NCBI GenBank assembly: GCA_944330115.1
Contig: CALVIN010000005.1
Location: 1-41,541, forward strand
Direction: 5' to 3'
Length of the DNA stretch: 41,541 bases
From: an uncultured Clostridia bacterium
GTDB taxonomy: Bacteria; Bacillota; Clostridia; Christensenellales; Borkfalkiaceae
Below the pieces are notes generated by a model, which saw only the letters and a list, made by a program, of their open reading frames with translations, made no database searches and was not told the DNA's origin. How positions within the stretch are numbered: the stretch's first letter is position 1; each line of letters begins with the position of its first letter. The translations under genes and the position numbers were made by a program. Below are positions 34,884-41,541 of the stretch, one piece after another.

Positions 34884-37028
34884 TTATTCGGGCTGTTCGT
34901 TATTTTCCGCCTTTTTTGCGGGGGCCTTGCGCGATTTTACGGCCTTGGCTATCTTTACGCCCTCGCCCTTGGCAGGCTCTCCGGCCGCTTCGGCCTTGGG
35001 CTTGCTCTTTTTTGCGGGCTTTGCCGCGAGGGCCTCGCCGGGAGCGGGCACCTTGGGCACGTGCTTGTTGTCGCTCTTGGCGTCCTCGTGCTCCTTTTTG
35101 ATGCGGCGGCGCGTTTTGCGCTCCTCCTCCTTCTGCTCCTCGGTGCTCTCGTGCCAGGGCACGGCGAATATGAGCGACTCGTAGGGGCGCAGCTTTATAA
35201 CGAGGCGGTAGGGCCTGCCGTCGCACTCCTCCTCTATGGCGGTGAGCGAATACTCCTCCTCGTCGGCATAGGTGGAGAATATCATCTTATAGTCGCCCGC
35301 AACGGGCACGCCTATCTCGATGGGATCGCGGTTGACGGGCGCGAAATTTATTGCAAACACGAGCGCGTCGTTATAGTCCCACGGGTTGCGCCTTATAAAG
35401 GAGAACAGGTTGCGCATGTAGTCGCCGCTGTTTATCCACTCGAACACGTTTTTCTTGCCCGCGTCGTTATAGAGCACGGGGTGCGTGGTGTATATGTGCA
35501 GCAGCTTGCGGTAGCACTCCAAGATGTCTCTGTGGCCGGGGTTGTCGCAGAGGAACCACTGCAGTGAGCCCTTATAGTCCCACTCCGCCTCCTGGCCGAA
35601 GTCCTGGCCCATGAACAGCAGCTTTTTGCCGGGGTGGCCCGTCATCATGGTGTACGCCGTTTTGAGCGCGCCGAACTTATCCTGGTGGCTGCCCGCCATT
35701 TTGTTGAACATAGAGCCCTTGCCGTGCACTACCTCGTCGTGCGAGAGCACGAGTATATAATTTTCGAGGAACACATAGTCAAACGTGCCCGTCATCAGGT
35801 GGTGCTTATAGCGGCGGAACACGGGATCCTCGTTGTAGTAGCGGATGGTGTCGTTCATCCAGCCCATGTCCCACTTCAAGCCGAAGCCCAGGCCGTCGTT
35901 CTTTGCGGGGGCGGTGACGCCCGAAACTATAGAGCTGTCTTCCGCGATTATGAATGCCGAGGTGCGCTGGCGCAGCACGGTGTTGAGGTGGCGGAAGAAC
36001 TCGAAGCTCTCCAGGTTGAAGTCGGTGCCGTATTTGTTGGGCCTCCACTCAGATCTGCCGAAGCTGTTGTAGAGCATTGCGGCTACGGCGTCGGCGCGGA
36101 GGGCGTCGATGTGATATACGTTTACCCAGAAGAATGCCGAGGCGATGAGGAAGTTTGAAACCTCGGGCTTGCCCAGATCGAAGGCATTTGTGCCCCACTG
36201 GGGGTATTCGGCGCGCAGAGGGTCGGCATACTCATAGAGCGGGGTGCCGTCGAACCAGTCGAGGCCGAATTCGTCCTTGGGGAAGTGCGCGGGCACCCAG
36301 TCGAGTATTACGCCTATGCCGTTCTGGTGCATATAGTCGACGAAATACATGAAGTCCTCGGGCTTGCCGTAGCGCGCCGTGGGCGAGAAGTAGCCCGTCA
36401 CCTGATAGCCCCACGAGCCGTCGAAGGGGTATTCGCAGATGCCCATGAGCTCTATGTGGGTGTAGCCCATCCACTTTACATATTCGCACAGCTCGTGCGC
36501 CAGCCTGCGGTAATCGAGGAACTTGTCATCGTCCCACCACTTGTCCCAGTCCTTTTTCCAGCTGCCGAGGTGCACTTCATACACGGCCATGGGCTTTTCC
36601 AAAAAGTTTTCCTTTGCCTTTTCGTCGCGCCAGGCCTTGTCGCCCCACTCATGCTTGGTGAGGTCGGCCACCACCGAGGCGTTTGCCGGGCGGAGCTCGG
36701 AGGCATAGGCGTAGGGATCGACCTTCATTACCTCTGAGCCGTCGGCGCGGACTATGAGGTATTTATATTTTACGCCCTCGCACATGCCGGGAACAAACAG
36801 CTCCCATATGCAGTCGTCCACCTTTTCCATTATGTCGCGCCAGGGAGTCCAGCCGTTGCCGTCGGATACGACGCACACCGCGCGCGCCGAGGGAGCCCAC
36901 AGCACAAAGTGCACGCCGCGCACGCCGTCTTCCTCCACGATGTGCGCGCCCATCTTGTTATAGAGCTCGTAGTGCACGCCGTGGTGGAAATAGTATCTGT
37001 CTAAATCGGTAAAGTATCTTTTGACCAT
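34884..37028 (-). CDS. glgB: 1,4-alpha-glucan branching enzyme with Lys/Ala-rich tail
   Basis: A 714-aa GH13 enzyme that forms alpha-1,6 branches in glycogen. The N-terminal CBM48 domain (FVLWAPSARAVCVVSDGNGW) is followed by the TIM barrel: region I DWVPAHFP, region II IDALRADAVAAML (nucleophile Asp), region III IIAEDSS (acid/base Glu) and region IV LSHDEVVHG. The C-terminal beta-domain ends near residue 610. After it comes a tail of about 100 residues, first Glu/Arg/Lys-rich, then Lys/Ala/Pro-rich (AAKPAKKSKPKAEAAG), unlike ordinary GlgB. AAGGGGAAC lies before the ATG. It is downstream of the GH13 gene with a 134-bp gap. No glgA or glgC is in the window. Confidence 0.95.
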   Translation of the reverse strand: MVKRYFTDLDRYYFHHGVHYELYNKMGAHIVEEDGVRGVHFVLWAPSARAVCVVSDGNGWTPWRDIMEKVDDCIWELFVPGMCEGVKYKYLIVRADGSEVMKVDPYAYASELRPANASVVADLTKHEWGDKAWRDEKAKENFLEKPMAVYEVHLGSWKKDWDKWWDDDKFLDYRRLAHELCEYVKWMGYTHIELMGICEYPFDGSWGYQVTGYFSPTARYGKPEDFMYFVDYMHQNGIGVILDWVPAHFPKDEFGLDWFDGTPLYEYADPLRAEYPQWGTNAFDLGKPEVSNFLIASAFFWVNVYHIDALRADAVAAMLYNSFGRSEWRPNKYGTDFNLESFEFFRHLNTVLRQRTSAFIIAEDSSIVSGVTAPAKNDGLGFGLKWDMGWMNDTIRYYNEDPVFRRYKHHLMTGTFDYVFLENYILVLSHDEVVHGKGSMFNKMAGSHQDKFGALKTAYTMMTGHPGKKLLFMGQDFGQEAEWDYKGSLQWFLCDNPGHRDILECYRKLLHIYTTHPVLYNDAGKKNVFEWINSGDYMRNLFSFIRRNPWDYNDALVFAINFAPVNRDPIEIGVPVAGDYKMIFSTYADEEEYSLTAIEEECDGRPYRLVIKLRPYESLIFAVPWHESTEEQKEEERKTRRRIKKEHEDAKSDNKHVPKVPAPGEALAAKPAKKSKPKAEAAGEPAKGEGVKIAKAVKSRKAPAKKAENNEQPE

Positions 37029-37162
37029 CTTGTTCCCCTTAATATAGTTTTTATATATTTGCGGAAAACCCTTCCGCCCCTATCTAATTTTTTGTTATTT
37101 GCGGCATATGTGCCGCCCTTTTCACGCTTTGGCCATTATTTGCGGCATATTGCCGCCCGTTT

Positions 37163-39223
37163 TTAAAACATGCTTATCTGCTGGCCTGCGCCGTGGCGGC
37201 CGCCGAGCTTGCTGCTGAACACGCACGCCGACTTTGCGGGCAGCGCCACGTGCATGCGGCCGTAGCTCACCTTGAACTCCTCGCCGGCAAAATCGGGCAC
37301 GGTGGCGGCCTCTAACTTTACCTTGGCGCCCGTGTTGACGCCCGCCTCCCACACGGGTACGGAGAGCTTTATCTCCTCGTCGCGCATGTTTACCAGAACT
37401 ACCGCGCAGTCGACGTTGTCGAAGCGGGCATAGGCGATGTAGCCGTGGCCGGCATCGAGCTTTTTGAGCGAGCCCATTTTTAGGCAGTGCACGCGCTTGC
37501 GCATGGCGATGAGCTGTTTGTGGAATTCGATGAGCGCCTTGTCTTCGTTGCCCCACGGGTAGGTGCGGCGGCTGTCGGGGTCCGTCCAGCCCACCTGCCC
37601 CGCCTCGTCGGCGTAGTATATGCCCGGGGAGCCCGGCCACGTCATCTGAATGGTGACGGCAAGTTTGAATACCCTCTTATCTATGCCCTGCCCCGCGGCC
37701 TCCGGGCCGAGGGTGGACGTGCGTCCCACCGTGCGGTTGGTTCGCGTTAAAAAGCGGGAATGATCGTGATTGGAGAGCTGGTTGAGCGCCGAATCGAGCG
37801 AGGGACGGGGAAAGCGGCTCATGTTGCGCAGCATGCTGTCGAAAAAGTAGATGCCGTCGCCCAGCAGCCTGTCGTCGCGGCTGTCGCTGTGCTTCTCCAT
37901 GCCCGTGAGAAACCATGTGACGGGCTCCATGAAGGCGTCATAGTTCATAACCGTGTCCCACTGCTTGCCGTCGAACCAGGGCGCGGGGTTGCCGTAGTGC
38001 TCGGCAAAGATGAACGCCTCGGGGTTGGCCTTGCGCACGCGCTTGCGGAACTTGGCCCAGAACTTGTGGTTGAACTCCGCCGAATGGCCGAGGTCGGCGG
38101 CCACGTCCAGCCGCCAGCCGTCGACGTTGTAGGGGGCGGATACCCACTTTTCGCCTATCTTCATTATCCTCTCCACGAGCTCGGGAGAATTTTCGTAGTT
38201 GAGTTTGGGCAGCGTTTCATAGCCCCACCAGCCCTCGTAGTCGGAATAGTTTTCGTTGGGGCGGTTGAACTTGAAGTAGCTGCGGTAGGGGCTGATGACC
38301 GACTGGTACGCGCCGTCCTCATACCCCTCTTTATCGAGGTATATGCCCTCTCTGTCCATCCACTTGTTGAAGGAGCCGCAGTGGTTGAACACGCCGTCGA
38401 TTATTATCTTTATGCCGCGGCGGTGCGCCTCCTTTACGAGCTCGGCAAAGAACTTGTTGCTCTTTTCAAGGTTTACCTGCGAGGTCACCCTCTTTATATA
38501 CCTGCGGGCAAAGCCGTTGTGCTTTTCCCACCCCTCCATGGCGCAGTTTTCGTCCTCCTCGATTATGGCGAGGTGCGGGTCGATGTGGTCGTAGTCCTGC
38601 GTGTCGTACTTGTGGTTGGAGGGCGAAACGAATATGGGGTTGAAGTATATGGCGTCCACGCCGAGGTCCTGCAGATAGTCGAGCTTTTTTAAAACGCCCT
38701 GCAGGTCGCCGCCGTAGAAGTTGCTCACGTCCAGCCCGTCGGGGTACTTGCCCCAGAAGCCCACCTTGTGGCTGTGCGCGCCCGTGTAGTAATACTCGTT
38801 GTTCTCCACGTCATTTTTAGGCTCGCCGTTGCAGAACCTGTCTACAAATATCTGATACACGACGGCGCCCTTAGCCCAGTCGGGCACCTTGAAGCCGGGG
38901 ATAAAGGTGAAGTTGTATTCCGACTGGTTGTTCTCCGCCCAGCCCATCTTGTTGTAATACACCTTGTCGTCATCGTCGTAGAGCACAAAGTAGTAGTTTA
39001 CGGGGTCGTTAGTGCAGGTGAAGTTTATCGAATAATAGTCGAACATGCCCGCCGTGCGCGCCTTTACCATCTCCTTTTTGAGGCCGTTGATTACGACATA
39101 TACGCGTTTTACGCCGTCGACGCGCGTGCGCATGGTTATCGTCACCGTGTCGCCCGCAACGGGCTCGTAGGGGGTGCGGAAGCACTCCGTTTCATCGCTG
39201 AAAAGCGCCATTCTGTTTATCAT
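37163..39223 (-). CDS. GH13 alpha-glucan hydrolase (neopullulanase/cyclomaltodextrinase type)
   Basis: A 686-aa intracellular amylase-family enzyme without a signal peptide. The N-terminal beta-domain (residues about 1-115, CBM34-like) is followed by AVVYQIFVDRFCNGEP and the barrel: I IIDGVFNHCG, II VDGWRLDVA (nucleophile Asp), III FIFAEHYGN (Glu) and IV LSNHDHSR (Asp). The C-terminal beta-domain ends in a short tail. It probably opens or shortens linear and cyclic maltodextrins, matching the glgB neighbour. AAAGGA lies 8 nt before the ATG, and the promoter is at 39339-39367. The exact substrate cannot be told from sequence alone. Confidence 0.9.
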   Translation of the reverse strand: MINRMALFSDETECFRTPYEPVAGDTVTITMRTRVDGVKRVYVVINGLKKEMVKARTAGMFDYYSINFTCTNDPVNYYFVLYDDDDKVYYNKMGWAENNQSEYNFTFIPGFKVPDWAKGAVVYQIFVDRFCNGEPKNDVENNEYYYTGAHSHKVGFWGKYPDGLDVSNFYGGDLQGVLKKLDYLQDLGVDAIYFNPIFVSPSNHKYDTQDYDHIDPHLAIIEEDENCAMEGWEKHNGFARRYIKRVTSQVNLEKSNKFFAELVKEAHRRGIKIIIDGVFNHCGSFNKWMDREGIYLDKEGYEDGAYQSVISPYRSYFKFNRPNENYSDYEGWWGYETLPKLNYENSPELVERIMKIGEKWVSAPYNVDGWRLDVAADLGHSAEFNHKFWAKFRKRVRKANPEAFIFAEHYGNPAPWFDGKQWDTVMNYDAFMEPVTWFLTGMEKHSDSRDDRLLGDGIYFFDSMLRNMSRFPRPSLDSALNQLSNHDHSRFLTRTNRTVGRTSTLGPEAAGQGIDKRVFKLAVTIQMTWPGSPGIYYADEAGQVGWTDPDSRRTYPWGNEDKALIEFHKQLIAMRKRVHCLKMGSLKKLDAGHGYIAYARFDNVDCAVVLVNMRDEEIKLSVPVWEAGVNTGAKVKLEAATVPDFAGEEFKVSYGRMHVALPAKSACVFSSKLGGRHGAGQQISMF

Positions 39224-39338
39224 ATATCGTGTCCTTTAAGTAAGCCGTAAAAATATGGCCGCAGCTTGTGCCGCGGCGTAAAATGGGTATGCGTTAAAAA
39301 AATATACGCCGCTGTAAGTAAATACTGTATACATAGAA

Positions 39339-39367
39339 ATTTTACCATACGGCGGCGATAAAGTCAA
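39339..39367 (-). promoter_or_regulatory. promoter of the GH13-glgB unit
   Basis: TTGACT, 17 bp and TAAAAT on the minus strand, about 115 bp upstream of the GH13 gene. The leader contains a GCCGCGGC/GCTGCGGC stem (about 39255-39275). Confidence 0.75.
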
Positions 39368-39453
39368 TATGCAATTTTTTATTTGACGGGCGCAAAAGCG
39401 CGCTTTTTAGTCGCTTTTTGCGGGTAATTGCCCGCGCGCGGGCGAGTATGTGC

Positions 39454-40758
39454 CTACTTTTTGCCGTTTGCAATTATCTGGTCGTAGTCAAAGGCCTTGT
39501 CGTGCACGATGGGCTTCCAGCGCACGCGCATGAAAAGGGATATCACGCTTATGGGCAGGTTCACAAGGTCGAACCAAAAGAAGGTGAACACATACAGCAC
39601 CTTTTTGGCGGCCGAACAGTGTATGCGCTTTCTTTCGCGTATCATCACGACGGCGGCCTGCGCCGTGTAGCCGAGGTATGCGACGGCGGCGGCTATGAGT
39701 ATCTGTTTGTAGAAGTCCCAGCCCGAAACTGCGGCGACGGCCTCGTCTACCGCGGTGCCCGCGGCTATCGATACCGCCACGCCCGCCGCTGCCGAGATGA
39801 CGGAGAGCAGGGCGGCGTACAGCCCGCCGGGGAAGTTATACCAAAATATATCGTAGTTGCCCCACTTTTTGGCGGCGCCCTTTTGGGTGAGTATGCCGCG
39901 CAGGTTGCGCCAGCCGTTTTTGAAGAAGATGACCAGCTTGCCCTTTGCCCAGCGAAGGCGCTGGCGGAACATTACCTTGAAGTTGTGGGGCTGCTCGTCG
40001 AAGAACTCGGCCGCCTCGCAGAATATCACGCGCTCGCCCGCCGCAACCATGTGCTGGGTGAGTTCGGCGTCCTCGGTGAGGCTGGTGAAGTGCCAGCCGC
40101 CCTTAAGAAGGCGGGAGCGGAGCACATACCCCGTGCCCGCGATGTGAGTGGACACGCCGAGCAGCTGCCTGGGGCGGTGGAGCGTTGCCGAACTGCGGTA
40201 AAAATGTATGCCGTAGGCGGCGGAGATGAAGTTTGTATCGAAATTTTTGGTGTTGCGGTAGGTGGTGAGCATGCCCGCGCCCGTTGCAAAGGCGTCGTTC
40301 ATCTTTTCGAACCAGTCGGGGGCGAGGACGTTGTCGGCGTCGAAGAAGGCGAAGCCGTCGAAGCTCTCCACGTCGTAGTCCACGCAGATGTGCTCGAACA
40401 GCCATTTTAAGGCATAGCCCTTGCGGGCGAGGTTTTTATCGGTATTGAAGCGCTCATACACCGTGCAGCCCATCTCCCGGCAGAGCTTTGCCGTGCCGTC
40501 GGAACAGCTGTCGGCGCAGACGAATATCTTTATCTTATTTTTATCGTACGTCTGCGCGTGTATGCTCTCGATAAGTTTGCCGATGACGCGCTCCTCGTTG
40601 CGGGCGCAGATGACGACGGCGAAGCGGTGCTTTTTTTGTGACGGCGCATACTTTGCCCTCGGCGAAAATATGCCGAGAACGAGATAGAATATCTGATATG
40701 CCGTAAATACGGTCACCACCGCGGTGAGCACCGTTATTACCGTGTTCAATGTCTGCAT
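39454..40758 (-). CDS. membrane glycosyltransferase family 2
   Basis: A 434-aa processive-type GT2. An N-terminal membrane helix (ITVLTAVVTVFTAYQIFYLVL) is followed by the nucleotide-sugar fold: AVVICARNEERVIGKLIESI, DADN (residues 140-143, metal/UDP site), SLTEDAEL and the acceptor motif RQRLRWAKG (QxxRW). Two to three further membrane segments lie near the C-terminus. The pattern fits poly-beta-glycan or hyaluronan-type synthases and their lipid-glycosyl relatives. No dedicated export partner is visible here. The SD is weak, but the promoter (40852-40880) is a perfect consensus. The product is probably an envelope glycan; which one is unknown. Confidence 0.9.
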   Translation of the reverse strand: MQTLNTVITVLTAVVTVFTAYQIFYLVLGIFSPRAKYAPSQKKHRFAVVICARNEERVIGKLIESIHAQTYDKNKIKIFVCADSCSDGTAKLCREMGCTVYERFNTDKNLARKGYALKWLFEHICVDYDVESFDGFAFFDADNVLAPDWFEKMNDAFATGAGMLTTYRNTKNFDTNFISAAYGIHFYRSSATLHRPRQLLGVSTHIAGTGYVLRSRLLKGGWHFTSLTEDAELTQHMVAAGERVIFCEAAEFFDEQPHNFKVMFRQRLRWAKGKLVIFFKNGWRNLRGILTQKGAAKKWGNYDIFWYNFPGGLYAALLSVISAAAGVAVSIAAGTAVDEAVAAVSGWDFYKQILIAAAVAYLGYTAQAAVVMIRERKRIHCSAAKKVLYVFTFFWFDLVNLPISVISLFMRVRWKPIVHDKAFDYDQIIANGKK

Positions 40759-40851
40759 GTTGGATCACTCTGCTTTCCGCTGCGTACGGATAAATTTGCC
40801 GCGCGCAAAAATAACGCACTTTTAGTGCAAAAAAAGCGCGCCGACAAAAAA

Positions 40852-40880
40852 ATTATAATATATTGAGCCCGCCATGTCAA
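40852..40880 (-). promoter_or_regulatory. GT2 promoter, perfect consensus
   Basis: TTGACA, 17 bp and TATAAT on the minus strand, about 95 bp before the GT2 start. It is the only fully consensus promoter I found in the window. The leader has a GCACT-AAA-AGTGC hairpin. Confidence 0.85.
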
Positions 40881-41016
40881 GAGGTTAGCCAAAAGCCGCT
40901 TATTTTGCATTAAAAGGCGCATAAACTGCATTTTTTATGCCAAAAAGCGGGTGTTGCGGCCTCCATTGGGGTGAAATTAAATATTAAAAAAATAAATACT
41001 TTAATTTTAATTTAAT

Positions 41017-41541
41017 TTATTTTTCTAATTTATAGCCGAGTATTTTTTCGTACTCCTCCTCGGCGAAGGATACGGCGCTCTCCCACGAAAGCACCATCGA
41101 AGAGGAATTTTCGCGCACGGCAAGGCGGGCGGCAGCGTTTTGCGGAGAGAATATCTCCTCTATCCTGTCTGCCCATACGGAGACATTCAGCGGGGAGATG
41201 TAGCCCGTTTTTCCGTCTTCTATCATCTCTGCCGAGCAGGAATTTTCGGGCACGAAGGAGGGCGTGCGGCAGGCGGCCGCCTCCTGCACCACCAGCCCGA
41301 AGGTATCGAACAGCGAGGGAAAGAGCAGCAGGTCGGCGCGGCAGTAGCAGGCGCGGAGCTTATTTCTGTCGCTCATAAAGCCGGTGAATATCACCTCGTT
41401 CTGCAAGCCCAGCTTTGCCGCCAGCTTTTTGTGGTATTCGAGGTCGTCACCCGAGCCAACTACGAAAAATTTGCAGGCAAAGCCCCGCCTTTTGAGTTCG
41501 GCGATCACCTCGAAGGAGAAGGCGATATTTTTTACCGTTAC
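41017..41541 (-). CDS. glycosyltransferase family 4, C-terminal part (truncated by window edge)
   Basis: The C-terminal 174 residues of a GT-B enzyme. FFVVGSGDDLEYHKKLA, NEVIFTGFMSDRNKL, DLLLFPSLFDTFGLVVQEAAA (the E-x7-E-type nucleotide-sugar site) and the closing GKTGYISPLN are group-1 signatures. The frame stays open to the right edge, so the N-terminal half lies outside. A GTG at 41508 is an internal codon, not a start. It is next to the GT2 gene on the same strand but separated by a perfect promoter. The downstream spacer carries an AT-only tract (40979-41016). The sugar and acceptor are unknown; MGDG/diglucosyl-diacylglycerol-type or exopolysaccharide enzymes are possible. Confidence 0.88.
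   Translation of the reverse strand, partial: VTVKNIAFSFEVIAELKRRGFACKFFVVGSGDDLEYHKKLAAKLGLQNEVIFTGFMSDRNKLRACYCRADLLLFPSLFDTFGLVVQEAAACRTPSFVPENSCSAEMIEDGKTGYISPLNVSVWADRIEEIFSPQNAAARLAVRENSSSMVLSWESAVSFAEEEYEKILGYKLEK

Overview
The window looks like a chromosome segment of an anaerobic, probably gut-dwelling, endospore-forming Clostridia-type Firmicute. The reasons are a Bacillus/Clostridium-style gene order (yicC-gmk-rpoZ-priA-def-fmt-rsmB-rlmN-rpe-thiN-spoVM, then rpmB, asp23-fakA and recG), SD-led genes, near-consensus sigma-A promoters with 17-bp spacers, GC-rich coding DNA with frequent ATA codons, and AT-only intergenic tracts. The Christensenellales group is a guess I cannot prove from the sequence. 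Apart from the 23S fragment and one truncated glycosyltransferase at the right edge, every gene looks intact.

Layout. 1-1.7 kb: 5' part of a 23S rRNA gene (minus), with its own promoter and no 16S upstream. 2.2-5.3 kb: two small divergent unknown genes, a class-V aminotransferase (cysteine desulfurase family) divergent from a DUF3343 Se/S-carrier-like gene, and nth. 5.4-10.9 kb (minus): the str operon rpsL-rpsG-fusA, then tuf with its own promoter and terminator, then luxS directly behind that terminator. 11-15.8 kb: a palindromic dispersed repeat, an HMGL-like aldolase, a DUF2798 membrane protein behind an attenuator-like leader, recG, and a second repeat copy. 15.8-18.3 kb: fakA and asp23 (minus), divergent from rpmB. 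18.6-29.4 kb (minus): a long housekeeping operon from a near-consensus promoter at 29.48 kb. It runs from yicC down to thiN and a 24-codon spoVM, followed by a BspA-type LRR lipoprotein. 29.5-34.7 kb: a degenerate nitrilase-like protein divergent from an M1 metallopeptidase lipoprotein, then corA behind a long structured leader with an intrinsic terminator, an FmdB-type zinc ribbon, a small lipoprotein (possibly YwmB-like), and a SpoIIQ-like LytM protein with a candidate sigma-F promoter. 34.9-41.5 kb (minus): glycogen/alpha-glucan genes (glgB, a GH13 hydrolase) and two glycosyltransferases (GT2 membrane, GT4 partial).

How they work together. The translation genes (rpsL, rpsG, fusA, tuf, 23S, rpmB, def, fmt, rsmB, rlmN) dominate, with DNA repair and restart (nth, recG, priA), nucleotide and cofactor metabolism (gmk, thiN, rpe), fatty-acid activation (fakA), sporulation (spoVM, spoIIQ-like) and storage glucan metabolism. 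The most interesting non-coding features are two leaders with intrinsic terminators in front of membrane-protein genes (corA and DUF2798). I do not recognise either as a known riboswitch class.
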